Source: Clostridia bacterium (GTDB lineage Bacteria > Bacillota > Clostridia > Christensenellales > CAG-314). Taken from it: 64,000 nt of DNA. Within the stretch, counting starts at the first letter, position 1; each line of letters starts with the position of its first letter. Below are positions 34,044-42,303 of this stretch, in pieces. A program made the translations under genes and the position numbers. Under the pieces are notes generated by a model. It made no database searches and had not been told where the DNA came from. It saw nothing but the letters and a program-made list of their open reading frames with translations. The stretch covers positions 39,821 to 103,820 of the forward strand of contig JAFTHP010000028.1 of assembly GCA_017457305.1 (NCBI GenBank), read 5' to 3'.

Positions 34044-34745
34044 TTAAAAGCAAAATGGATTTTTAATTTTGGTTGTACCAAACACCTTCGATGCCATTCG
34101 ATACATAGCCTTTGCATGAATTCGATCATGCCAAATGAAACGGCGAAGCACCTTTCGAAGCGACCAATTCTCTCCATAGCTACCTTCAATAACAGGATTT
34201 TGAAGAAAATCCGGCTTTGCTTCCAGCACTTCAAATCCACGCTTGCGACATTCGTATATACTACCGCTGTTATCGGCATCAACCCCTATCTCTGCGAAAT
34301 AATACTCGTTTACGTTCTTCGTGTGCTCGTACATTTCATCAGCCGTGCGAGGAACTTGACCGTAAAAGGTTTTGCGTTCAATTATTGCGGTAGCACTCTT
34401 ATCGGGGATAGACTCATACAAGGAGAGAAAATCCTTTGCCGACTTCAATGCAAGTGCCTTTAATTTTTTGTATTCTTCTGCTGTAAGCGGCGCTTTCTCA
34501 CTTTCAAAAAGCACATCGGAATCGGCGTCCTTAATTGCAAGATCGGAGCATTTTTGTTGGACGATAATTATTTCTATGTTGTCACGAGTATCCTCACCTA
34601 GCCATTTGAGATATGAAATAATTTCCCTGGGCATCTTTGCCTTTGCGATTTCGAGGCTTTCACCACGAGTATATGCTCCGATATAATCTACCGCATATAG
34701 TAAAGTGTCAGTGCCGTTGTGTTCCCATACGCAGTTTATAGTCAT
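34044..34745 (-). CDS. Hypothetical protein in a NUDIX/GNAT gene group
   Basis: A 233-residue soluble protein I do not recognise by name. The N-terminal half is alpha/beta (CVWEHNGTDTLLYAVDYIGAY). The C-terminal half is helical and ends with RRFIWHDRIHAKAMYRMA, whose histidines resemble the metal-binding helix of DinB-like four-helix proteins; this is tentative. AAGGAG precedes the ATG. It lies 5 bp after the NUDIX gene and 22 bp before the GNAT gene, so the three formed an operon. Both neighbours are broken, while this frame is intact. Confidence 0.65.
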   Translation of the reverse strand: MTINCVWEHNGTDTLLYAVDYIGAYTRGESLEIAKAKMPREIISYLKWLGEDTRDNIEIIIVQQKCSDLAIKDADSDVLFESEKAPLTAEEYKKLKALALKSAKDFLSLYESIPDKSATAIIERKTFYGQVPRTADEMYEHTKNVNEYYFAEIGVDADNSGSIYECRKRGFEVLEAKPDFLQNPVIEGSYGENWSLRKVLRRFIWHDRIHAKAMYRMASKVFGTTKIKNPFCF

Positions 34746-34750
34746 AGTTC

Positions 34751-35235
34751 TTACTCCTTATATACAAAGTACACGATCTCATTTGGAAGGTTTACAATAT
34801 ATTCCTTTGCTTGTGTCGGATAGATATTCTTGCTCGGTATATCTTCAAGCGGTATCCAACACATATCAAGTTCCATACGTTCGTTGCCAAGTTCGTCGAG
34901 TGCCTTGAAATTTCTGTCAAGCGGTATCTGTGTTTCGTCCTTTAAGGAAACCAAATAGTATAAATTGATCTGCTGACAAGGACGATTACCCCAAGGAAAG
35001 AAATTCTCGTTAACTATAAAAAGTCTTTCCACATTGATGTCGGCACCCATTTCTTCCTTAAACTCTCTAACTATTGTTTCAGCGGTTGTTTCACCAAACG
35101 CAACATGAGCGCCTATAAAAGCATATCCGTCCTCGTCAACAAGATATTGCATAAGCACTTTGCCATTGTGGATCAAAGTCAACCAACACGATATGAAAAA
35201 ATATAATCATCTGTTTTGAAAAGTATATCTGCCAT
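34751..35235 (-). pseudogene. NUDIX hydrolase gene with a frameshift after codon 18
   Basis: A strong start (ATG at 35235 with AAGGAG upstream) encodes MADILFKTDDYIFSYRVG and then hits TGA at 35179-35181. In the next frame, from 35182 on, 143 codons continue a NUDIX protein: LIHNGKVLMQ, then the NUDIX box FGETTAETIVREFKEEMGAD with the REx2EE core intact. The first glycine of the box is alanine here. Loss of a single base near 35182 accounts for the break. The enzyme would have hydrolysed nucleoside-diphosphate derivatives. A sequencing error is the alternative explanation. Confidence 0.8.
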
Positions 35236-35430
35236 TGCTTTTATTCTCCTTCGCAATCTCCATGCGAATATAAAATGTATTTTATCTAATTATACCACAA
35301 ATTTCTACAATATTCAACATACAAACGTTTATGATTTGCGGGGTTTTCGTTTATGATTTTGGATTTTTTAGAGCAACTGCAAGAAAACGCGAGAGGGAAG
35401 CACCCCCGGGAGCTAAAAATCAATAAGAAA

Positions 35431-35489
35431 ACGGAATGGGTAATAAAAAAACGAAATGCCCAATAAAAAACGGAATGAATCACAAAAAT
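35431..35489. repeat. Tandem 19-20-bp repeats (right array)
   Basis: ACGGAATG, ACGAAATG and ACGGAATG begin at 35431, 35451 and 35470, each joined by an A-rich tract, with a weaker AAAATGAAAG unit after them. Read on the minus strand, CATTYCG units with T tracts lead into CTCCCGGGGG (35403-35412), the mirror image of the left array at 29848-29971. The gap 35236-35821 holds no gene. Confidence 0.65.
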
Positions 35490-35591
35490 GAAAGAATCGC
35501 CTGGGGACACACACTCGGACGGTTCTTTTATCGTTTATGAGAGGGAAACAGGTCAAAAATGGGCAAAAAATGCCCGAAAACCCTCAAAAAT

Positions 35592-35640
35592 GCAAAAAAA
35601 ATCAGCACGACAATTCCATCAAAATCATCGTGCTGATTTG
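35592..35640 (-). terminator. Long hairpin, terminator on the minus strand
   Basis: AAATCAGCACGA and TCGTGCTGATTT form a perfect 12-bp stem with a loop of about 17 nt; eight T follow on the minus strand. It sits in the gap between tRNA-Pro and the NUDIX remnant. Confidence 0.75.
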
Positions 35641-35654
35641 GTCTGAGTGACAGG
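35639..35654. other. Duplicate of the tRNA-Pro 3' end (att-like site)
   Basis: TGGTCTGAGTGACAGG is an exact 16-bp copy of 35822-35837, the 3' end of tRNA-Pro including CCA. Copies of a tRNA 3' end are the usual attachment-site signature left by tyrosine-recombinase elements. No integrase gene is present between or beside the copies. Confidence 0.65.
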
Positions 35655-35728
35655 CTTGTAAGGAGCAGAGCGACGGAATAGCGAAACGAAGTGGAGCGTC
35701 ACGTTATTTCAATATCCTGTGCGAAGAC

Positions 35729-35821
35729 AAATTAAAGGCCGACCAAAAAAAGAAGCAACAAAAAAAGAACAAGCTACTTGCTTGTTCTTGTTGTTGCGCC
35801 TCACAAGGGAGGCCTTTAATC
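35729..35821 (-). terminator. Nested hairpin after tRNA-Pro, with inner terminator
   Basis: An outer stem ATTAAAGGCC/GGCCTTTAAT encloses an inner stem AAGAACAAG/CTTGTTCTT. On the minus strand the inner stem is followed by seven T, a good terminator for the tRNA transcript. The outer arms lie directly against the tRNA 3' end. Confidence 0.7.
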
Positions 35822-35898
35822 TGGTCTGAGTGACAGGACTTGAACCTGCGACACCTAGACCCCCAGTCTAGTGCGCTACCAAACTGCGCTACACCCAG
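35822..35898 (-). tRNA. tRNA-Pro (anticodon GGG)
   Basis: A 77-nt cloverleaf on the minus strand. Acceptor CTGGGTG/CACTCAG (one G-T pair), discriminator A and encoded CCA; D arm GCGCAGTTTGGTAGCGC; anticodon stem CTAGA/TCTAG around loop CTGGGGG; T arm GCAGG-TTCAAGT-CCTGT. It reads CCC/CCU proline codons. Confidence 0.97.
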
Positions 35899-36063
35899 AT
35901 GCCTATCTATAATACAACAAAAGCATAAAAAACGCAACTGGTTATTGAAAAATAGTCAAATTTGTTTTGCCCGTGCCAAGCCTATTTTTATTGATTTTTG
36001 CTGTGGTTTGCCAAATATCTACATTTTGCCACACAATACAAGTAAAAATGAAAAAATTACCTA

Positions 36064-36092
36064 TTTACATTGTGTCCGCCACACTGTACAAT
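36064..36092 (+). promoter_or_regulatory. Sigma-A promoter of the AmaP-like gene
   Basis: TTTACA (36064-36069), 17-bp spacer, TACAAT (36087-36092). Confidence 0.7.
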
Positions 36093-36145
36093 AAAAAAAG
36101 TATTTTATTGCAGATACTGCAAATACTAAAACGGAGGTTAACCTT

Positions 36146-36841
36146 ATGAGAAAACTTGCAGAAAAAATAGTACTTATAGCCCTTATTTGCGTTTCGTTGA
36201 TATTTGTCATAACGGCTGTTTTGTATATGTCCAACCTTATACCACAATCGCAAAATTGGACAGACAACGGCGTTGTAAACGTTGTGATGCTCGTTTTGGC
36301 TGTCGCCTTTGTTGGAATGTCCGCTTACCTAATTTACGTTAACTTTTCACAAAATGCAAATATCAAGCGCATACTGTTGTACAGCGATTGTTGCAGTCAA
36401 ACAAGTGCAAACAGTAACGTGGTACAAAATATTGTAAAGGGCTGTGCAAAAAGAGTTGATGGACTGAAAGTTAAAAAGATAAAGGTTCATCAAAACGAAA
36501 AACACGGATTTGTGCTTACAGTAAATGTCGTTACCGATACCGATAACGCACAACAAAAGGTGGACGATATGCGCCTTTTGCTGGACGAAAGTTTCAAAAC
36601 AACATTGGGATTGACCTTTGCATCCATAGACTTTGTAATAACAAAGCTTTCTTCCAAATACAGACCTGCCCCACTACCACAAGCGGAACAGACAGCACTA
36701 CCACCAGAAGAACAAGCACCAGCTCTTTCCCAAGATGATGACGTATCCGATACAGAAGAAGCTCCCCAACAAGAAGAACTTGCTGTTGAAACGGAAGACT
36801 CTTCCACCGAAGAAGACGCCACCGACTCAACAGAACAGTAA
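36146..36841 (+). CDS. AmaP-like membrane protein with acidic tail
   Basis: A 231-residue protein. Two N-terminal membrane helices (about residues 8-30 and 42-66) are followed by a cytosolic alpha/beta domain (about 70-170). The acidic tail is rich in glutamate, serine and threonine (SDTEEAPQQEELAVETEDSS). This layout resembles AmaP, the membrane anchor of Asp23-family alkaline-shock proteins in Firmicutes. The assignment rests on architecture, as no diagnostic motif is certain. GGAGG precedes the ATG. It is monocistronic with its own promoter and terminator, and no asp23 gene is adjacent. Confidence 0.65.
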   Translation: MRKLAEKIVLIALICVSLIFVITAVLYMSNLIPQSQNWTDNGVVNVVMLVLAVAFVGMSAYLIYVNFSQNANIKRILLYSDCCSQTSANSNVVQNIVKGCAKRVDGLKVKKIKVHQNEKHGFVLTVNVVTDTDNAQQKVDDMRLLLDESFKTTLGLTFASIDFVITKLSSKYRPAPLPQAEQTALPPEEQAPALSQDDDVSDTEEAPQQEELAVETEDSSTEEDATDSTEQ

Positions 36842-36889
36842 GATAATTCTTATTAAAAATAAGCTATTACAATAGCATAACAAAATTAT

Positions 36890-36925
36890 ACAAGCCACCA
36901 AGGAAATTGGTGGCTTGTTGTGTTT
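36890..36925 (+). terminator. Terminator of the AmaP-like gene
   Basis: CAAGCCACCAA and TTGGTGGCTTG form a perfect stem with loop GGAAA, then TTGTGTTT. It may also serve the convergent tadA transcript. Confidence 0.8.
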
Positions 36926-36978
36926 AATATAGTTATATTGTGCTGTTTAACTGCGTTAGTTGTACGTATATGCTATTG

Positions 36979-37431
36979 CTATTTGCTTTGGCGCTTGGAT
37001 ACAAAGTAGTCGGTGAGCAGTTGGGAACAGGGTTTTTCTAGCACACCACCACACAATGTCAGTTCATGGTTGAGTGTTCTGCCAATCATCTCGGCAAGGG
37101 GAATGCAACCTTGTCCGCTAAGGTCGTATGCGCCAAAGTACACGTTGGAAATGCGCGCATTGAAGCATGCTCCCAAACACATAACGCAAGGCTCAAGTGT
37201 TACGTACAGCGAGCAACCCGTCAGTCGCCAATCATTAAGTTTTTTGCAGGCGCGGCTAATTGCCATTACTTCCGCATGCTGTGTGGCGTTTTTGGATTTG
37301 TTGCGACAGTTGTGTGCCTTTGCCACAATTTGCCCATCCTTTACCACCACTGCGCCAATGGGAACTTCGTCCTGCTTTGCGGCTAGCTTGGCTTGCTTGA
37401 GCGCTTCGTTCATAAAAAACTCGTGGTTCAT
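36979..37431 (-). CDS. tadA: tRNA-specific adenosine deaminase TadA
   Basis: A 150-residue zinc deaminase converting adenosine 34 of tRNA-Arg(ACG) to inosine. Zinc and catalytic residues are in HAEVMAI (histidine ligand and proton-shuttling glutamate) and PCVMCLGAC (two cysteine ligands). VPIGAVVVKDGQIVAKAHN matches TadA. The start codon overlaps the stop of the GH2 gene by 4 bp (ATGA), so it depends on translation of that gene. The pairing with a glycosidase is unusual for a tRNA-modifying enzyme and probably only reflects shared transcription. Confidence 0.93.
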   Translation of the reverse strand: MNHEFFMNEALKQAKLAAKQDEVPIGAVVVKDGQIVAKAHNCRNKSKNATQHAEVMAISRACKKLNDWRLTGCSLYVTLEPCVMCLGACFNARISNVYFGAYDLSGQGCIPLAEMIGRTLNHELTLCGGVLEKPCSQLLTDYFVSKRQSK

Positions 37432-39164
37432 AGTTTTACCTTGCTGTTGATATCTTTGAGTAGTTGTTCGCTAACCTTGAGCACCTTTCTGTCGAAGGTG
37501 TACAATCCGTTTACTTCGTCTTCTACGTCGCTTACTTGTGTGTAGATAGCTGCTGACAATCCGTTGGGGATTTGTGCAATTACATCCCTTTCGTACAGCT
37601 TTGCAAGTCCTTGTTCGAACTCTTCCTGCGTGGAATACAATTTGTAGGAGTAGGTCTTGTCCTTGTTGAAACTGTGTTCAATATCCTTGTAGCTGTAGCC
37701 ACCAAACTCTGTTAGGCAAATTGCTCTTTTGCCGGGCTTGGGCATACGTACCTTTTTAAAATATACGTGCAAGCTCTTGATATCTCCACCGCCTTGGTCG
37801 TGCCATCCACTTGCGTGGTCAACGGTGCGTGTTCCGTCGTAGTCCTTGGTGAATTGTGCAATTTGCTTTGCATCAAATTGTCCCCAAGCTTCGTTAAATG
37901 GAACCCACATTGCAATGCTTACGCAGTTGTAAAGGTTATCTAGCATCTCGGTGTATTCGCAAAGGAATTTGTCCCTACTTTCCTGCTTTTTGCGGGAGAA
38001 CAAGCCGTAGTTGCTATCCTTGATTTTGTTAATTCCCAAGAAAGGCAAATACAACGTTGCCATCTTGTGTTGACGAGTTCCGCCACTTGGCATATCTTGC
38101 CAAACCAGCATGCCAAGTCTGTCACAGTGGTAGTACCAACGCATTGGTTCAACCTTGATGTGCTTACGCAAGGTGTTGAAACCAAGGTCCTTCATACGTT
38201 GAATATCAAAAATCATTGCTTCGTCACTTGGTGGAGTGTACAATCCGTCCGACCAGTAACCTTGATCTAGCAAGCCGTTGTGGAAGTAGGGCTTGTTGTT
38301 GAGCATAAGCCTTACGTGCTTGCCCACCATTTCGGTAGAGAACTTGCGCATACCAAAGTAGCTGTCTACACTATCTCTGCGAGAAATAAGGCGCAACCCA
38401 TACAGGTGTGGATTTTCTGGCGTCCAAGGGGTAAACTTTCCATCAGGGAAAGGAGTCTTTACAAAGTTTTTGCCGTCTGCTTTGGCAACTTGTTCTTCGC
38501 CATCCATTACAACAACGGTAACGGGCTCGTCAAAGTTGCAATCCCACTCAACAATAACTTGAGCGTTATCAAAATCTGGCGTAATCTTGGCAGAGGAAAT
38601 GTATTGAGAAGGAACACTTTCTAGCCAAACTGTTTGCCAAATACCGCTTTGGGGTGTGTACCACATACCACCCCTGCGACTGCTTTGCTTGCCATTGGTG
38701 TGGTATGACTTGTCTGTAAAATCGCGAACGCGAACAACAAGATGGTTGTCCGTTTCCAACAAAGACGTGGTAATATCCACGCTAAATGCGTTGTAGCCCC
38801 CTTCGTGGTGACCAAGGTGGTTACCGTTTACATATACGTCGCAGATGGAATCTACCGCGCCAAAGTGCAACAAAACAACACCCTTATTGAAATTCTTGTT
38901 AAGGGTAAAGCTTGTGTGATAGAACAAGTATTGCTTGGGTTTTAGTTGCTTTCTAACCCCAGATAGAGTTGTTTCGGGCGAAAATGGAACCAAAATTCGA
39001 CCGTCGAAATTGGATGGGCAATCGCCTACCTCGGTAATTGCGTAATCCCACCATCCATTAAGATTTACGTAGCTGTTGCGTACAAACTGTGGACGAGGAT
39101 ACTCCTGCAAAGGTTTGTCGGTGATTTTTTCTCCCCAAATTGTTGTCAACTTTTGAAAAACCAT
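37428..39164 (-). CDS. Glycoside hydrolase family 2 protein
   Basis: A 578-residue GH2 enzyme. The N-terminal jelly-roll sugar-binding domain (about 30-190: NLNGWWDYAI, HFGAVDSICDVYVNGNHLGHHEGGY) is followed by an Ig-like domain and a TIM barrel. The acid/base glutamate is in MWVPFNEAWGQFD and the nucleophile in CLTEFGGYSY. No signal peptide at the ATG at 39164 (AGGAG 11 nt upstream), so it is intracellular. The frame stays open to 39374 but that extension lacks a ribosome site. Beta-galactosidase, glucuronidase or mannosidase activity is possible. It differs from the 744-residue GH2 enzyme at 53842. Confidence 0.88.
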   Translation of the reverse strand: MVFQKLTTIWGEKITDKPLQEYPRPQFVRNSYVNLNGWWDYAITEVGDCPSNFDGRILVPFSPETTLSGVRKQLKPKQYLFYHTSFTLNKNFNKGVVLLHFGAVDSICDVYVNGNHLGHHEGGYNAFSVDITTSLLETDNHLVVRVRDFTDKSYHTNGKQSSRRGGMWYTPQSGIWQTVWLESVPSQYISSAKITPDFDNAQVIVEWDCNFDEPVTVVVMDGEEQVAKADGKNFVKTPFPDGKFTPWTPENPHLYGLRLISRRDSVDSYFGMRKFSTEMVGKHVRLMLNNKPYFHNGLLDQGYWSDGLYTPPSDEAMIFDIQRMKDLGFNTLRKHIKVEPMRWYYHCDRLGMLVWQDMPSGGTRQHKMATLYLPFLGINKIKDSNYGLFSRKKQESRDKFLCEYTEMLDNLYNCVSIAMWVPFNEAWGQFDAKQIAQFTKDYDGTRTVDHASGWHDQGGGDIKSLHVYFKKVRMPKPGKRAICLTEFGGYSYKDIEHSFNKDKTYSYKLYSTQEEFEQGLAKLYERDVIAQIPNGLSAAIYTQVSDVEDEVNGLYTFDRKVLKVSEQLLKDINSKVKL

Positions 39165-39287
39165 TGTGATATACACTCCTTTTGTATATGTAATGTATAT
39201 TGTAGCACAATTTTGTCGCGGTGTAAACACTCTACCCTTCGACATTTTGTGTTGTTTTGCACATTTATTTGCACAAGCGGCACCATC

Positions 39288-39316
39288 TTGACACACGTTG
39301 CGCTGTGTGATATAAT
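39288..39316 (+). promoter_or_regulatory. Sigma-A promoter of the nrnA-nrnA-surE operon
   Basis: TTGACA (39288-39293), 17-bp spacer and TATAAT (39311-39316): consensus in all 12 positions. Confidence 0.88.
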
Positions 39317-39406
39317 GATTTATGGAGCGTTTGAACATAAAAGTGCAAATTGTTCCCACAAACTTTACACACAATCAAGCACTATGCTTGCCCCAAAGGA
39401 GAAAAT

Positions 39407-40345
39407 ATGTTCAAAAAGGCACTTGACCTGATAGAAAAGTACCAAACAATAATTATACACCGCCACACCAATCCCGATGGCGATGCTATTGGTAGTCAAG
39501 TTGGTATGCAACAGCTCATCAAGGAAAACTACCCAAACAAAAACGTTTACATTGTTGGCGATGATGCCAAGCGCTATTCCTTTATGGAAGGTTGCACGCC
39601 AGATAACGTAACGGACGACATGTACACCGATGCCCTTGCTATTGTGTTGGATACGTCTGCAAAATTCCTTATTAGCGACACTCGCTACACCTTGGCAAAG
39701 GAAACGTTGCGCTTTGACCACCACATCCATTGCGAAGATATTTGTAACCTTGACGTAATAGACACTAGCTACGAAAGCTGCTGTGGACTTATTACCGCTT
39801 TTGCCGTAGAAAACAACCTTGTAATCAACAAACTTGCTGCAAAATCGTTGTACACAGGCATGGTAACAGATAGTGGTCGCTTCCGCTACGACAGCACCAG
39901 CGGACAAACACATCGCCTTGCAGCGGTACTGTTGGACGTGGGTATAGACACAAACGAACTGTACACACAACTGTACTCGGACAACTTTGAAAATATCAAG
40001 TTGCGTGCAAGTTACGTGCTTAAAGTGCGTTTCTCTCCAGCTAATACCGCCTATATCTGTACAACAAAGGAAGAACTAGCTAACAGCGGTGCAGATGAAT
40101 TTACCATCTCGCGCGGGATGGTTGGCGTAATGAGCGAAATAAAGGGAGTACACGTTTGGGTAAACTTTACACAAACCGATCGCGGAGTTTTGTGTGAACT
40201 GCGCAGTAACAAGTACAACATCAACCCCATTGCTGTTAAGTACGGCGGTGGCGGTCACCAAAAGGCAAGCGGAGCAACCGTGCCCGATTTCGACACAGCA
40301 ATGCAGATGCTAGCCGACCTAGATAAACTACAAGGAGAAAACTAA
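39407..40345 (+). CDS. nrnA: DHH family phosphoesterase (NrnA-like oligoribonuclease), first copy
   Basis: A 312-residue DHH/DHHA1 phosphoesterase. NrnA enzymes degrade nanoRNA and convert 3'-phosphoadenosine 5'-phosphate to AMP. Manganese-binding motifs: RHTNPDGDAIGS, VLDTSA, FDHHIH and TDSGRFRYDS; the DHHA1 domain ends with the substrate-binding GGGHQKASGA. AAAGGAG before the ATG at 39407 fixes the start. It is the first gene of an operon with a paralogue and surE, all overlapping by 1-4 bp. Confidence 0.9.
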   Translation: MFKKALDLIEKYQTIIIHRHTNPDGDAIGSQVGMQQLIKENYPNKNVYIVGDDAKRYSFMEGCTPDNVTDDMYTDALAIVLDTSAKFLISDTRYTLAKETLRFDHHIHCEDICNLDVIDTSYESCCGLITAFAVENNLVINKLAAKSLYTGMVTDSGRFRYDSTSGQTHRLAAVLLDVGIDTNELYTQLYSDNFENIKLRASYVLKVRFSPANTAYICTTKEELANSGADEFTISRGMVGVMSEIKGVHVWVNFTQTDRGVLCELRSNKYNINPIAVKYGGGGHQKASGATVPDFDTAMQMLADLDKLQGEN

Positions 40346-41334
40346 TGAACCAACAACAACTTCAAGTTATGGAACAAATCCTTGCCAAAATCAAGGAATA
40401 CGACAAAATTGTTATTTGCCGCCACAAGCGTCCAGATGGTGATGCTATTGGTTCTAGCAGAGGCTTGTGCGAAATTATCCGCACCACCTTCCCCAATAAG
40501 CAAGTTTACGTTGCTGCAGAAGATCGCAGTGACTACCTATCCTTCCTTGGCGACTACGACGTTAGATTGCCAGACGAATTCTACCAAGATGCATTGGTTA
40601 TTGTAGTTGACACAGCAACACTTGACCGTATTTCCAACAACCAACATCACTTGGCAAAGGAAATGATTAAAATTGACCACCACATCGACATCAAACCATA
40701 CGGCAACCTTTGCTGGATTGAAGATTGGCGCTCCGCCACCTGCGAGATGATTGCTTACTTCTACGCAACCTTTGCCGACCAACTAAAGCTAAGTGACCTT
40801 GGTGCAAAGTTTATTTTTACTGGTCTTGTTACCGACAGCGGTCGCTTCCGCTACGAATCTACCACTGGCGAAACTCTCCGCTTGGGTGCATTGATGCTAG
40901 ACAAGGGCATCGACACCGAAATGTTGTACGCAAACTTATACTTGGAAGACTTTGATTTTCTCAAGTTCCAAGCATACGTATACAACAAGATGAAAATCAC
41001 CCCTAATGGTGTTGCATACCTACACGTTGACAAAAAGATGCAACGCAAGTTCAAGCTAACACAAGAACAAGCAAGCGAGGCGGTATCCTTCCTAAAAGGA
41101 ATAAAGGGTTGCATTGCTTGGTTGGCATTTATTGACAGTCCAGACGGATCAATTCGTGTTCGTTTGCGTAGTAGATTTATGCACATCAACAAGCTTGCCG
41201 AAAAATACAACGGCGGTGGACATCAATGCACTTGTGGCGCAACACTTCACAGCAAAAAGCAAATTGCACAAATGATTGCCGACGCGGACAAAATGGTTGC
41301 TGACTTCAAGGCAAACAACGAGGGCTGGCTATGA
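40345..41334 (+). CDS. DHH family phosphoesterase (NrnA-like), second copy
   Basis: A 329-residue paralogue of the preceding gene. All metal-binding motifs are kept: CRHKRPDGDAIGS, VVDTAT, IDHHID and TDSGRFRYES. The DHHA1 ending reads GGGHQCTCGAT rather than HQKASGA, which suggests altered substrate preference. Its ATG overlaps the first copy's stop by one base (TAATG). The pair looks like an old tandem duplication that has since diverged. Substrates could be nanoRNA, pAp or a cyclic-dinucleotide breakdown product. Confidence 0.9.
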   Translation: MNQQQLQVMEQILAKIKEYDKIVICRHKRPDGDAIGSSRGLCEIIRTTFPNKQVYVAAEDRSDYLSFLGDYDVRLPDEFYQDALVIVVDTATLDRISNNQHHLAKEMIKIDHHIDIKPYGNLCWIEDWRSATCEMIAYFYATFADQLKLSDLGAKFIFTGLVTDSGRFRYESTTGETLRLGALMLDKGIDTEMLYANLYLEDFDFLKFQAYVYNKMKITPNGVAYLHVDKKMQRKFKLTQEQASEAVSFLKGIKGCIAWLAFIDSPDGSIRVRLRSRFMHINKLAEKYNGGGHQCTCGATLHSKKQIAQMIADADKMVADFKANNEGWL

Positions 41335-42050
41335 GAATACTGATAACCAACGACGACGGCATCAATGCAGAAGGCTTGCGCGTACTTGCCGAGTGGGCAA
41401 CCAAACTGGGCGAAGTGTGGGTTATTGCACCCAAAACACAACAAAGTGCAAAATCCCACGCAATAAATATCCACGTACCCTTTGAAGCGGTGCGTGTAGA
41501 CTATCCAGTAGACGGTGTTACCGCCTTTGCTGTGGATAGTACCCCTGTTGACTGTGTTCGCTTTGCCACACTTGGTCTTCATCAAGACTATGACCTTGTG
41601 CTAAGCGGAATCAACAACGGACTGAATATGGGCGAAGACTTGTTGTATAGCGGAACTGTTGGTGCAGTATTTGAAGCGCAACTTCGTTCAACACTTGGTG
41701 TGGCTCTTTCCACCGAGCCAGGAACCTTTGAACAAGCCGCCAGCCAACTAGACAAAATATATCAATACTTTGTAGAGCACCAACTACTGCAACATAACGG
41801 TATTTACAACGTAAATATCCCAGCTGTTAACAAGGGAATTCTACTAACAAAACAAGGGGATGCCTACTTTACCGACCGATTCGATTGGGTAGACCAACGC
41901 TTGATAAAGCAAACGGGGTACTGCATCCACGAAAACCACCACGACCTTACCATCGACACCGACGCAACCATTGACGGCTACATTACAATCACACCACTAA
42001 CCATCAATCGCTCCGCAAACGACGTGTGGTCAAAACTTACAAACGAATAA
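41331..42050 (+). CDS. surE: 5'/3'-nucleotidase SurE
   Basis: A 239-residue nucleoside monophosphate phosphatase. The metal-binding N-terminus MRILITNDDGINAEGLRVL and LSGINNGLNMGEDLLYSGTVGA are diagnostic. The protein is slightly shorter than the usual 250 residues but complete. The ATG overlaps the upstream nrnA paralogue by 4 bp. In one operon, the two DHH enzymes would release mononucleotides and SurE could dephosphorylate them, giving a nucleotide-salvage set; this link is inferred. Confidence 0.93.
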   Translation: MRILITNDDGINAEGLRVLAEWATKLGEVWVIAPKTQQSAKSHAINIHVPFEAVRVDYPVDGVTAFAVDSTPVDCVRFATLGLHQDYDLVLSGINNGLNMGEDLLYSGTVGAVFEAQLRSTLGVALSTEPGTFEQAASQLDKIYQYFVEHQLLQHNGIYNVNIPAVNKGILLTKQGDAYFTDRFDWVDQRLIKQTGYCIHENHHDLTIDTDATIDGYITITPLTINRSANDVWSKLTNE

Positions 42051-42057
42051 TCTAGCA

Positions 42058-42089
42058 AAAAGGTCTAACAAAATGTTAGACCTTTTTTG
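42058..42089 (+). terminator. Terminator of the nrnA-surE operon
   Basis: AAAGGTCTAACA and TGTTAGACCTTT form a perfect stem with a 3-base loop, followed by T. Confidence 0.9.
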
Positions 42090-42303
42090 TTGCACTAATC
42101 GTAATACGCAGGAACCTCCGATCCGTTTGGCGTGAGAACATGCGACAATGTATAAAATGGGGAAATAATCCTTTTTGCACCATTATCAAAACCATCCGTA
42201 GCGATAACGGCTGCACTTGCAATGCTATATGTCGGCAACAGAACAAATCAAAAAACAAAAACAAAACAAATGATTTTGATTATCCTCTTTATATAGCACC
42301 TCC

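Noticed and set aside
35286..35510. Minus-strand open frame of 74 codons across the right repeat array
   Set aside because: No ribosome site, low-complexity composition caused by T tracts, and it covers non-coding repeats.
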